From positions 1-64,000 of the forward strand of contig NZ_AUMQ01000030.1 of assembly GCF_000430765.1 (NCBI RefSeq): a stretch of DNA of 64,000 nucleotides. The letters run 5' to 3'. Below the pieces are notes generated by a model. That model was not told the DNA's origin. It was given only the letters and a program-made list of their open reading frames with translations, and did no database searches. The translations under genes and the position numbers were made by a program. Positions 1 through 9,036 of this stretch are shown one piece after another; position 1 is the stretch's first letter; each line of letters begins with the position of its first letter. Origin of the DNA: Peribacillus kribbensis DSM 17871 (GTDB lineage: Bacteria; Bacillota; Bacilli; Bacillales; DSM-1321).

Positions 1-5
1 ATCGT

Positions 6-79
<74 letters not shown>

Positions 80-81
80 TA

Positions 82-242
82 AGTGGTCCCGTGGTGTAGC
101 GACGAGCGATGCTGCGGTGACTCATCTGCGAGTTGTCTCGACGGATTTACTTCAGTGAGTATACTGGAAGAGGAAGAGACAGTTAAGCAGGATCTATTAG
201 TATAACGAATTTTTATATCTACAGTGGTCCCGTGGTGTAGCG
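82..242 (+). repeat. 20-bp direct repeat: tRNA-Asp 5' end duplicated
   Basis: The 20 bases at 82-101 (AGTGGTCCCGTGGTGTAGCG) recur exactly at 223-242, where they form the start of tRNA-Asp. The first copy stops within the D-arm and has no tRNA body after it. The 121 bases between the copies resemble no tRNA and hold no convincing ORF. The layout looks like a partial duplication or the scar of a small insertion at the 5' end of the tRNA gene. Confidence 0.75.
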
Positions 243-301
243 GTTAACATGCCTGCCTGTCACGCAGGAGATCGCGGGTTCGATTCCCGTCGGGACCGCC
301 A
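226..301 (+). tRNA. tRNA-Asp (GTC)
   Basis: Cloverleaf with acceptor GGTCCCG/CGGGACC, anticodon GTC and discriminator G. CCA is encoded at 299-301. Its first 17 bases are the ones duplicated at 85-101. Confidence 0.95.
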
Positions 302-352
302 TTTTTACGAACAGCCTTTTAAGATGGCATCAAACGAAACAATAAATTTTAT

Positions 353-428
353 GGCTCAGTAGCTCAGTCGGTAGAGCAAAGGACTGAAAATCCTTGTGTC
401 GGCGGTTCGATTCCGTCCTGAGCCACCA
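353..428 (+). tRNA. tRNA-Phe (GAA)
   Basis: Acceptor GGCTCAG/CTGAGCC, anticodon GAA in the loop CTGAAAA, and encoded CCA at the 3' end. Confidence 0.95.
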
Positions 429-433
429 TTCAT

Positions 434-506
<73 letters not shown>

Positions 507-514
507 TTGATCAT

Positions 515-598
515 GGAGGGGTAGCGAAGTGGCTAAACGCGGCGGACTGTAAATCCGCTCCTTCGGGTTCGGCAGTTCGAATCTGCCCCCCTCCACCA
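515..598 (+). tRNA. tRNA-Tyr (GTA)
   Basis: Class II tRNA with a long variable arm (CTCCTTCGGG region), anticodon GTA, and encoded CCA. Confidence 0.95.
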
Positions 599-602
599 TT
601 TT

Positions 603-676
603 AGGGGCATAGTTTAAAGGTAGAACAGAGGTCTCCAAAACCTCCGGTGTGGGTTCGATTCCTACTGCCCCTGCCA
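603..676 (+). tRNA. tRNA-Trp (CCA)
   Basis: Acceptor AGGGGCA/TGCCCCT, anticodon CCA in the loop CTCCAAA, discriminator G and encoded CCA. Confidence 0.95.
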
Positions 677-683
677 ATATTAT

Positions 684-760
684 GGCGATTGTGGCGAAGT
701 GGTTAACGCATCGGATTGTGGTTCCGACATTCGTGGGTTCGATTCCCATCAGTCGCCCCA
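684..760 (+). tRNA. tRNA-His (GTG)
   Basis: Anticodon GTG. The extra 5' G (G-1, position 684) faces the discriminator C at 757, the standard identity element of tRNA-His. CCA is encoded. Confidence 0.94.
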
Positions 761-779
761 TAATAATATCTTTCATTAA

Positions 780-854
780 TGGGCTATAGCCAAGCGGTAA
801 GGCAACGGACTTTGACTCCGTCATGCGTTGGTTCGAATCCAGCTAGCCCAGCCA
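780..854 (+). tRNA. tRNA-Gln (TTG)
   Basis: Acceptor TGGGCTA/TAGCCCA, anticodon TTG in the loop CTTTGAC, and encoded CCA. Confidence 0.95.
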
Positions 855-858
855 TTAT

Positions 859-930
859 GCGGAAGTAGTTCAGTGGTAGAATACAACCTTGCCAAGGTTG
901 GGGTCGCGGGTTCGAATCCCGTCTTCCGCT
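859..930 (+). tRNA. tRNA-Gly (GCC)
   Basis: Acceptor GCGGAAG/CTTCCGC, anticodon GCC, discriminator T, no encoded CCA. Confidence 0.95.
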
Positions 931-941
931 TTTATATATCT

Positions 942-1015
<74 letters not shown>

Positions 1016-1023
1016 AATAATAT

Positions 1024-1104
1024 GCCGGTGTGGCGGAATTGGCAGACGCGCACGACTCAAAATCGTGTTCCTCTGGAGTGCCGGTTCGACCCCGGCCACC
1101 GGTA
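1024..1104 (+). tRNA. tRNA-Leu (CAA)
   Basis: Class II tRNA with a long variable arm, anticodon CAA in the loop CTCAAAA, and discriminator A. Last tRNA of the array, followed directly by a terminator. Confidence 0.94.
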
Positions 1105-1123
1105 TCCGAAATACTTATGAATT

Positions 1124-1157
1124 AAGGTCTCAACTTAAATGTTGGGACCTTTTTTCT
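1124..1157 (+). terminator. Terminator of the tRNA array
   Basis: Stem AAGGTCTCAAC / GTTGGGACCTT (one G-T pair) with a 6-base loop, followed by a T-run. Confidence 0.9.
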
Positions 1158-1235
1158 TATGCCCATTTAATCAACTAATTGCACAACAATCTTCCAAGGA
1201 AAGTAATCATTCAAATGATTGAAGGAGTGAGCTAT

Positions 1236-1738
1236 ATGAACATTAAAACTGCCTCAATAAACGATTTGAAATTTATAAATCAATACTGCTGTCACTGGCG
1301 ATCTAAGGAAACGTGGCGTAACTCAATGGGACTGATTTTACCCAAACCGATTTGTGATTAGTAAGGATCTAAAACGCGGGCATCTGCATGCCATATTAAA
1401 TGATGGTGTTTTCATAGGGGCAGTAGTAGTTAGTGATACCCAAAGCACTAAATACGCAGGTCTGCCATGGTTGGATCAAAAAGGGAGAACTGCAGTCATC
1501 CATCGGTTAGCAGTGCATCCGGATTCGCAGGGGAGAGGCATTGGCAAGCAGCTTCTTCTGCATGCGGAGGGGGGCTGAGTCGCTGGGTTATACCAGCATT
1601 AGACTTGATTCCTATACAGCCAATCCAGCTGCAATAAAAATGTATGAACGTACCGGCTATCATGTGGTAGGGGAAATTCACTACTCATTCCGTAAATTTC
1701 CTTATCAGTTTTTTGAAAAGATTTTGGTTCATTCTTAA
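1236..1738 (+). pseudogene. Frameshifted GNAT N-acetyltransferase
   Basis: A GNAT-type acetyltransferase spread over three reading frames. The first part starts at the ATG at 1236 behind GAAGGAG. The middle part (about 1354-1578) has the acetyl-CoA binding signature HPDSQGRGIGKQLL. The third frame (about 1570-1738) supplies the C-terminal half with NPAAIKMYERTGY and ends in LVHS. At least two frameshifts separate these pieces, so no single product of the usual 150-170 residues can be made. This is a recent pseudogene unless the assembly is wrong here. The 228 bases after it contain only a hairpin (1929-1956). Confidence 0.8.
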
Positions 1739-1928
1739 ATTCAGGCTGTCCAGGATTTGATGGAAATCTGCCCATGGAACTTTAATTGAAGCGCTTTTGC
1801 AGGAATTAGATAAAAAGATAGCAGAAGTGATTCCTGAAGTTTCAACTATTCTCTGAGTAATGACTTTGCTCAAAAAAGTTCTGGTGCTTTCATGACACAA
1901 GTATGGACGTATGAAGAGCAAAGTGAAA

Positions 1929-1956
1929 CAGCAAGGAAGAAACCTTGCTGTTTTTT
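1929..1956. terminator. Hairpin with T-run beyond GH43 and GNAT remnant
   Basis: CAGCAAGG / CCTTGCTG with a 6-base loop and a T6 run on the plus strand. On the minus strand it lies just past the stop of the GH43 gene, so it may serve both directions. Confidence 0.7.
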
Positions 1957-1966
1957 GTGTTCACCG

Positions 1967-2959
1967 TTATTTTTTGTCTGTTTCGTAAGGATCGACCGGC
2001 TGAATGGATCCGTCTTCGTTATAGGTTAGTTCGGTATATTTCACGCAGCGTTTATGGTCGATTCCGCCTGATAGGGAGCTGTCGTGGTAGAATAAGTACC
2101 ATTTGTCTTTAAATTGGACGATGGAATGATGGGTGGTCCAGCCACTCACAGGGGAAAGGATTCTTCCTTTGAACGTGTAGGGCCCCATTGGATGTTTGCT
2201 CATTGCATACACAATGCAATGGGTAGTTCCAGTTGAGTAAGAGAGATAGTAATTTCCATTGAATTTATGGACCCATGGGCCTTCAAAAAATCTTCTGTCT
2301 TCATCACCGGCTAAGATCGGGCTGCCGTTTTCATCAAGGATCTGTAGTTCCTGGACTTTTCCTTTGAAGGACAGCATGTCTTCCGACAGCTCAGCAACTC
2401 TTGGTCCTATAGCAGGTTCAGTTTCTGCCGGGCCGTCCGCTTCAGGAAGGAAGGTGCCCGTCTGCCATTTCTCCAATTGTCCGCCCCACAGGCCGCCAAA
2501 GAAGAGGTAAGCCCTTTCATCTTCGTCCACCAAAACGGCAGGATCGATGCTGAAGCTTCCAGGGATGCAGCTGTCCATCGGAGTGAAAGGACCTGCAGGG
2601 GATGCGCTTGTGGCCACACCAATTCTAAAGATGTCTTCTTTGTCTCTGGCAGGGAAGAATAAATAATATGTATTATTTTTAAAGGCTGCATCAGGTGCCC
2701 ATAATTGCCTGCTTGCCCATGGAATGTCTTTTACATGAAGGGCTTCGCCGTAGTCTATGCATGGAGAATCGATATCCTCCATGGAAAGTACATGATAATC
2801 CTCCATGGCATAGTGGTCGCCGTCATGAGTGGACAAGTTATCGTGATCCAAATCATGAGAGGGATAGATATAGAGTTTGCCCTCGAATACATGGGCAGAC
2901 GGGTCAGCTGTGTAGATATGTTCTACTAATGGTTCGTTTGGTTTACTATTTTTTTTCAT
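1967..2959 (-). CDS. Glycoside hydrolase family 43 (beta-xylosidase / arabinofuranosidase type)
   Basis: 330 residues with no signal peptide, so probably cytoplasmic and acting on imported xylo-oligosaccharides. The GH43 catalytic triad is visible: base Asp19 (YTADPSAHVFEGKLY), pKa-modulating Asp139 (FSIDPAVLVDED) and acid Glu226 (FFEGPWVHKFNGNYYLSYST). The start is set at 2959 because GGAG lies 7 bases upstream; an in-frame ATG at 2998 and a start at 3028 have no SD and overlap the predicted promoter. Family 43 covers xylosidase, arabinofuranosidase and related activities, and the sequence alone does not settle which. It lies beside a GH10 xylanase and a ROK repressor. Confidence 0.9.
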   Translation of the reverse strand: MKKNSKPNEPLVEHIYTADPSAHVFEGKLYIYPSHDLDHDNLSTHDGDHYAMEDYHVLSMEDIDSPCIDYGEALHVKDIPWASRQLWAPDAAFKNNTYYLFFPARDKEDIFRIGVATSASPAGPFTPMDSCIPGSFSIDPAVLVDEDERAYLFFGGLWGGQLEKWQTGTFLPEADGPAETEPAIGPRVAELSEDMLSFKGKVQELQILDENGSPILAGDEDRRFFEGPWVHKFNGNYYLSYSTGTTHCIVYAMSKHPMGPYTFKGRILSPVSGWTTHHSIVQFKDKWYLFYHDSSLSGGIDHKRCVKYTELTYNEDGSIQPVDPYETDKK

Positions 2960-2996
2960 ATCGCTACTCCAATAGCTAGTTTTGTCGTTCTCATTC

Positions 2997-3024
2997 ATTA
3001 TAGCAAACTTAATATAGTCAACAA
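2997..3024 (-). promoter_or_regulatory. Predicted sigma-A promoter of the GH43 gene
   Basis: On the minus strand, TTGTTG (3019-3024) and TATAAT (2997-3002) are 16 bases apart. The -35 sits in a GTTTGTTTG stretch resembling half of the xylO site at 5252-5276, so XylR control is possible. The preceding xylanase has its own terminator, which fits an independent promoter. Confidence 0.5.
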
Positions 3025-3037
3025 ACAAACTTTTACT

Positions 3038-3069
3038 AAAAAATTCCCCGGCTGCTTATAGAGCCGGAG
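3038..3069 (-). terminator. Terminator after the xylanase gene
   Basis: Stem CCGGCT/AGCCGG with a T-rich run on the minus strand, 20 bases past the xylanase stop. Confidence 0.75.
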
Positions 3070-3088
3070 ATAAGGGCTATTAATTTTA

Positions 3089-4303
<1,215 letters not shown>

Positions 4304-4334
4304 TTACTAAGTTGTTCCATTCAATCAGCTAATC

Positions 4335-5099
4335 TTAATAGCCCGTGTTCACCATTCTGATAAAGTCGGTCAGGGTATGCTCTTGGAGCATGATAATCCT
4401 TGGCAGCTCATAGCGGCTGCTTGCATCATTGCTGATGCCGCCGCCTACTTTGAACGCCCCTTTAATACCTGACTCTTTGAGAACCGCAATAGTGTCGGTA
4501 TTATAATTGCCATATGGATAGGCAAACGCCTGTGGCTTCTGACCGGTCAGATCTCTTAGGGCAGCAGCGGCATTGTTTACTTCTGCATATTGCTGCTCCT
4601 TGCTTAAATCCGCCATAAAGGAATGAGTCACAGAATGATTTTGGATATTGATTCCATTGTCCATAATCTCAAGCATCTGGCTGGCCGTCATGTTCCAGCT
4701 GCCGTTGATCCAGCTTGATACGGTAAACTCGGTTGCCTTCATCCCATATTCTTTTAAGACAGGGAGGATATATTGATAAAAATCACTTGAATTATCATCA
4801 AATGTAAGTAAAATTGGTTTCTTTGGCATGGAAGCTTTATGATCCAGGATGTTGAAGTATTGCTTCATGGTTAGGGTGCGATAGCCCTGCTGGTGCAGGT
4901 AAGCCATTTCTTTTTTGAATTCTGAGAGGTTATATTGATATGGATTGGCTGGATCAGTTTCTGGCTTGACAACATGATACAGCATGACCGGAATTTCAAT
5001 GTTTTCCTTGTATTTGGCTGATGCCGAGATGCCTGTGCCGGAAACAACTAACAGTAAGACAGCGAAGAGGAAACCGAATGCCCTTTTGATAATGATCAT
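4335..5099 (-). CDS. Secreted polysaccharide deacetylase (CE4)
   Basis: 254 residues with an N-terminal signal peptide (about 1-27, FLFAVLLLVVSGTGISASA). NodB-type motifs: LTFDDNSSD (Asp101/Asp102) and HSVTH (His155, His159) form the metal site. The motif reads FDDNSSD rather than the FDDGP of chitin or peptidoglycan deacetylases, as in the IcaB/PgaB-like or xylan-active branch. Next to a xylanase and below a xylO-like operator, removal of acetyl groups from xylan is plausible but inferred. First gene of the putative minus-strand xyl transcript. Confidence 0.88.
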   Translation of the reverse strand: MIIIKRAFGFLFAVLLLVVSGTGISASAKYKENIEIPVMLYHVVKPETDPANPYQYNLSEFKKEMAYLHQQGYRTLTMKQYFNILDHKASMPKKPILLTFDDNSSDFYQYILPVLKEYGMKATEFTVSSWINGSWNMTASQMLEIMDNGINIQNHSVTHSFMADLSKEQQYAEVNNAAAALRDLTGQKPQAFAYPYGNYNTDTIAVLKESGIKGAFKVGGGISNDASSRYELPRIIMLQEHTLTDFIRMVNTGY

Positions 5100-5185
5100 C
5101 CTTTCAACTTAGTCTTTGTGAAGAAATAGGGGAACTATAGTAAAGCTAACTTTCTGAGCCTCCTTATTAAATCTCGCATGCAGTT

Positions 5186-5199
5186 TGTAAGGGTTTTCA
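5186..5199 (-). promoter_or_regulatory. cre-like (CcpA) site
   Basis: TGTAAGGGTTTTCA matches the palindromic cre consensus except for one central base (G for C). It lies between the promoter/xylO region and the deacetylase start, where cre sites sit in Bacillus xyl operons. It suggests glucose repression. Confidence 0.45.
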
Positions 5200-5235
5200 A
5201 GAAGAGTTAAAAAAATATCTGCATCTGCAAAATCG

Positions 5236-5276
5236 ATTATAACAGGTAATATTTGTTTGTATAGTATACAAACAAA
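5236..5276 (-). promoter_or_regulatory. xyl promoter with xylO-like operator
   Basis: A perfect inverted repeat at 5252-5276 has 12-base arms, TTTGTTTGTATA and TATACAAACAAA, around a single G. It resembles Bacillus XylR operators, which are built from AGTTTGTT half sites. On the minus strand a TATAAT (-10) lies at 5236-5241, so the palindrome covers the -35 region and bound repressor would block RNA polymerase. The repressor gene is adjacent. Confidence 0.7.
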
Positions 5277-5360
5277 GTATTTTTAAAAATGAATCATTGG
5301 GACTATATCCACTTAAACTGAAAGGCCTATACCTTGTCTGGCCATCAAAAACTGAAATTC

Positions 5361-5389
5361 AAATAGGCCGTCAAAAAGACGGCCTATTT
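5361..5389 (-). terminator. Terminator after xylR
   Basis: Perfect 12-bp stem (AAATAGGCCGTC/GACGGCCTATTT) with a 5-base loop directly after the xylR stop. The tail is only moderately T-rich. Confidence 0.75.
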
Positions 5390-5390
5390 C

Positions 5391-6551
5391 TTATGCAGAT
5401 ATTATGCCAGTGCGGATAAAATCTTCCACCGCAAATGCCGATACCCCTAAAGCTGCCGAGTAACTAGAGAGCTTGGAAAAGTGCAGCTTCACTTCTTTTT
5501 GATGAAAAGGAAGTGTATGGCTTTGGATGGTGTCAGATATAGGCTGCTCCAGCCATTTTTTTGCCCGGGCGAGCCTGTTCCCGATGATGATTTGTTCAGG
5601 ATTAAATGTGTTAATGATATTGTTTATCCCTATTCCGAGATAAACCCCCACTTTTTTAAACAGTTCTATTGCCTCCGGGTCCTGTTTTTCTGCCCTGGAT
5701 ATCAGAGTTTCAAGAGAGAGTTTCTCTTTTTGGGACATGGAAAGGAGCGCATGCTCGGAAGCATATACTTCCCAGCATCCTCTGCTCCCGCAGCTGCATT
5801 TTTTACCGTCTGCTTCAATGATCATGTGGCCCATTTCACCCGAGTAGCCATTCTTGCCCTGAAACAACTCTCCCTTAAGGATGATTCCTGCCCCAATTCC
5901 GATTCCTGCACTGATATAAATAATGTCCTCGTAAGTTTGTCCTGCCCCAAATTGCTTTTCACCGTAGGCGCCTGAATTTGCTTCATTTTCAATAATGACC
6001 GGCAAATGGAATTCTTCTTCAAATGCCTGCTTCAGCGAGATATTTTTCCAGCCTAGATTAGGGGCAAGCAGTACAGTTCCGGCCTTGTCTACAATACCGG
6101 GGACTCCGATTCCGATTCCAACTGCACCATAGCGGCTGCCCGGCATTTCTTTCAGAAGAGAGCGGACCATGCTAGTAGCAAGCTGGAAGACTGATGTAAA
6201 GGAGACATCCTCCACGGCTTGATTTTTTTCAATAATAATATTGCCTTTTAAGTCAGTCAGGACACTCAGGATATAATTCACGCCAATATCAATGCCTACC
6301 GCAAATCCTGCAGTCTTATTAAAATGGAGGAGCACAGGGCGGCGGCCGCCGCTTGATTCTCCAGGTCCGGACTCGTAGACGAAATCTTCTTCGAGAAGTT
6401 CACTCACAAGCGAAGACACGGTCGCTTTGTTTAATCCTGTAATCTGCGCGATATCAGCCCGTGAGACAGGCTCCTTTTCCATAATCATCTGTAATACAAG
6501 AGATTTATTATTTCTTTTAACAACTTGCTGGTTCCAAGTAATTGTCTGCAC
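5391..6551 (-). CDS. xylR: ROK-family xylose repressor XylR
   Basis: 386 residues. N-terminal winged HTH about 16-70 (VSRADIAQITGLNKATVSSLVSELLEE), then a ROK sugar-kinase-like domain with GIDIGVNYI and the zinc-binding CSCGSRGCWE. The GTG start at 6551 is preceded by GGAG. ROK repressors of this type bind xylose and release xylO. The adjacent xylanase and GH43 genes and the xylO-like palindrome support xylose as inducer. No xylA or xylB is in the window. A weaker operator-like pair (AGTTT at 6595, CAAAC at 6610) lies in its own upstream region and could allow autoregulation. Confidence 0.88.
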   Translation of the reverse strand: MQTITWNQQVVKRNNKSLVLQMIMEKEPVSRADIAQITGLNKATVSSLVSELLEEDFVYESGPGESSGGRRPVLLHFNKTAGFAVGIDIGVNYILSVLTDLKGNIIIEKNQAVEDVSFTSVFQLATSMVRSLLKEMPGSRYGAVGIGIGVPGIVDKAGTVLLAPNLGWKNISLKQAFEEEFHLPVIIENEANSGAYGEKQFGAGQTYEDIIYISAGIGIGAGIILKGELFQGKNGYSGEMGHMIIEADGKKCSCGSRGCWEVYASEHALLSMSQKEKLSLETLISRAEKQDPEAIELFKKVGVYLGIGINNIINTFNPEQIIIGNRLARAKKWLEQPISDTIQSHTLPFHQKEVKLHFSKLSSYSAALGVSAFAVEDFIRTGIISA

Positions 6552-7133
6552 TTCCTATTCTCCTAACGTAGTGGTTAAATTGTGATCTTCACTTAGTTTA
6601 CCCGGTACACAAACGTTTATTAGCGTGATATACTATGCTTATTAAAAAGCTCTTATATGAAAGATTATAGAACAAATAGAAAACAAAAAACCATTTTGTA
6701 AAGGATTTTTATTTTTTACAAGAAGAGATAACGCCTCCTGGGTTTAGTCTTAACGTTCATATAAATATGAATCCGCTTACATAAAAATTAAGTAGACTTT
6801 CATACTTAAGCAGGCTTTTAGCTCACCTGGGCAAGATTTACTTGTGCCAATTTATCGCACGTGAAATTCTCGGCTGGAAATGGGACGAAAAAGGAGCCCA
6901 GGCAGATGCAGCCCATGCGGCCTGGCTCACTCATCCGGAATTATCCATCTGGAGCTGGAGTGACCAGATCATTTCAGGGAACATTTCCGGAAGCAAGTAC
7001 TACCCGCGCGGGGTAACAAGCATTTTATGACTGGATGAGAAGCGCGGAGCTCAGGTCTAACTGATTTAGAGAATGCGCTTTAATTGGGAACGCAGGCAGA
7101 AAAATTAAAAATTGAGAAAGGGGAGAGTGTGAA
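6552..7133. other. Intergenic region with an unidentified ORF remnant
   Basis: 582 bases between divergent xylR and the aldo/keto reductase gene. The xylR side is AT-rich promoter DNA. On the plus strand an open frame at 6842-7030 encodes a composition that looks like real protein (REILGWKWDEKGAQADAAHA, then PELSIWSWSDQI) but has no SD and only a TTG start. It is probably the 3' remnant of a deleted gene; I do not recognise the family. Confidence 0.45.
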
Positions 7134-8117
7134 ATGAATTATCGTGAACTTGGGAATACAGGATTAAAGATTAGTGAGGTTTCGTTTGGGACTTGGGCGA
7201 TCGGGGGTTCGTGGGGAAAGACGACGGATTCAGAGGCCCTGAAGTCACTGGAATTTGCCATAGAGAAGGGGGTCAACTTTTTTGATACGGCGGATGTTTA
7301 CGGAGACGGACATAGTGAGGAGCTGCTGGCCAAGGCTGCAAAAGGGAAGGAAGATCAAATTCATATAGCCACAAAGTTTTGCCGCCAGGGAGACATTTTT
7401 GATCCCAAAACTTATAGTTACGAAAGGGTTAAGGCATATTGTGAAGACAGCCTCAGACGTCTGAGCAGGGAAGCCATCGATTTATACCAGATACATTGCC
7501 CGGCAACGGAAATCCTAAGGGATGGAAGTGTATTTGAAGTGCTGGACCGCCTGCAGCAGGAGGGGAAGATCCGCCATTACGGAGTAAGTGTAGAGACTGT
7601 GGAGGAAGGGCTTCTTTGCCTGGAATATCCTAATGTCAAAAGCCTGCAGATCATTTTCAATATGTTCCGGCAGAAGCCTTTGGAACAACTGATTCCAAAA
7701 GCATATAAGAATGGTGTCGGGCTCCTGGTCAGACTGCCGCTGGCAAGCGGTCTCCTGACAGGGAAGTTTTCGAGGGATCATGTTTTTGAAGAAGATGACC
7801 ATCGTAATTTTAATGAGAATGGGGAGGCCTTCAATATTGGGGAAACCTTTGCCGGACTTGGATTCCAAAAGGGTGTAGAACTGGCAGAAGGGCTTAAATG
7901 GATTTCGGAAGACAGAGGTTCCATGGCAAGTGCAGCCCTCCGCTGGATTTTAGATCAGGAGGAGATTTCCTGTATTATTCCCGGCTTTAAAAACGTAAAG
8001 CAGGTACAGGATAATCTTTCAGCATTGGAGACAAAATCATTTTCAGAGGATGAAAAACAAAAAATTCAAAGCTATTATGAGACTAAAGTCAAAAGCTTTA
8101 TCAAGGGACCTTATTAA
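7134..8117 (+). CDS. Aldo/keto reductase
   Basis: 327 residues, a single TIM-barrel AKR domain of the general NADPH-dependent oxidoreductase type. N-terminal MNYRELGNTGLKISEVSFGTW and FFDTADVYGDGHSEELLAKA hold the catalytic Asp and Tyr; the Lys is in IATKFC. It would reduce aldehydes or sugar-derived carbonyls in the cytoplasm. The ATG at 7134 follows AAAGGGGAGAG. It stands alone, followed by an interspersed repeat (8161-8286). The substrate is unknown. Confidence 0.9.
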   Translation: MNYRELGNTGLKISEVSFGTWAIGGSWGKTTDSEALKSLEFAIEKGVNFFDTADVYGDGHSEELLAKAAKGKEDQIHIATKFCRQGDIFDPKTYSYERVKAYCEDSLRRLSREAIDLYQIHCPATEILRDGSVFEVLDRLQQEGKIRHYGVSVETVEEGLLCLEYPNVKSLQIIFNMFRQKPLEQLIPKAYKNGVGLLVRLPLASGLLTGKFSRDHVFEEDDHRNFNENGEAFNIGETFAGLGFQKGVELAEGLKWISEDRGSMASAALRWILDQEEISCIIPGFKNVKQVQDNLSALETKSFSEDEKQKIQSYYETKVKSFIKGPY

Positions 8118-8160
8118 TCAAAGGCTGTTTTCCTAAAATTTGTTTCTTTGGAACAAGGTG

Positions 8161-8286
8161 GTTGATTTCCACTCCAGGATGCTCGCTTTCCGCTGGGCGG
8201 GCGGTGAGCCTCCAAAGATTCGCCTGCGGGGTCTCACCTGTCCCGCTACTCCCGCAGGATTCTTGCACCTTACGCTTCAATCAACC
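8161..8286 (+). repeat. Interspersed repeat family A, copy 1
   Basis: About 126 bases bounded by the inverted ends GTTGATTTCC...CAATCAAC, with a GC-rich core: CTTTCCGC, GGGCGGGCGGTGAGCCTCC, GGGGTCTCACCTGTCCCGC, CTCCCGCAGG. The core can fold (GGTGAG / CTCACC; CCTGCGGG / CCCGCAGG). Related copies lie at 15802-15851 (left part only), 20569-20677 (internal deletion) and 40774-41097 (interrupted). It has no coding capacity. Confidence 0.85.
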
Positions 8287-8377
8287 TGTTTAAAAATGGG
8301 ACTGTCTTTCAGACTCTTTTAAAAACAACAATCTTTTTAGAAAAGAGCCTAATCAAAAAGGGAAGGAGGGACTGGCT

Positions 8378-9007
8378 ATGGCAGAAGTGGAAATGATCAA
8401 TGAGGTCCAGACCTCAGAAAGGGTCATTGCTATAACATTCGATGATGGCCCCAATCCAATTTTTACACCGCAGCTTTTTCAAATCTTTTCGGAAGTACAG
8501 GGCAGAGCAACCTTTTTTATGATCGGTGAACAAATGGCTGAAAATCCCGGACTTGTAAAACAGGCCGCAGCGCTGGGTCATGAAATAGGAAATCACACCT
8601 ATACCCATCCGAAGCTTTCTGAATTGAGCCCCGAGTCATGCCTGGCTGAAGTAGAAGGCAATGAGAAGCTTGTACAGGAACTCACAGGTGTGAAGCCTGT
8701 TGTCCTGCGTCCGCCTTATCTTGATTATAGCGGGGAAACCCTTTCCATTATGAAAGAGAAGGGATACCCCATGATCGGGGCCTTAAATACAGAAGCACAG
8801 GACTGGGATCAGCCTGGTGTGGACCATATTCTATCTGTCACCCGGAAATGCGTGGGGAATGGGAGCATCCTCATTTTCCACGATGGCTATGGGGATCGGT
8901 CTCAAAGCATAAAAGCAGTGCGGATACTCGTTAAAGAGCTGATCGAACAGGGCTATCAATTAGTCACAGTCAGTGAGCTTTTAAAACTTGCAGGCAATAA
9001 GGAGTAA
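8378..9007 (+). CDS. Polysaccharide deacetylase without signal peptide (CE4)
   Basis: 209 residues, a bare NodB domain. Motif 1 is ITFDDGPNP (Asp22/Asp23), motif 2 is HTYTHP (His73, His77), motif 3 RPPYLDYSG, motif 4 the DWDQPG segment and motif 5 LIFHDGYG. The metal and catalytic residues are therefore all present. No export signal is visible, unusual for an enzyme class that normally acts on wall polymers; a cytosolic carbohydrate or an amide substrate is possible. GGAAGGAGGG lies 8 bases before the ATG. Confidence 0.9.
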   Translation: MAEVEMINEVQTSERVIAITFDDGPNPIFTPQLFQIFSEVQGRATFFMIGEQMAENPGLVKQAAALGHEIGNHTYTHPKLSELSPESCLAEVEGNEKLVQELTGVKPVVLRPPYLDYSGETLSIMKEKGYPMIGALNTEAQDWDQPGVDHILSVTRKCVGNGSILIFHDGYGDRSQSIKAVRILVKELIEQGYQLVTVSELLKLAGNKE

Positions 9008-9036
9008 TAACAGAGCCAGAATAAAAGAAAACGCCA

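Noticed and set aside
2959-3028. Longer N-terminus for the GH43 protein
   Set aside because: The extra codons overlap the predicted promoter and lack an SD, while GGAG fits the start at 2959.
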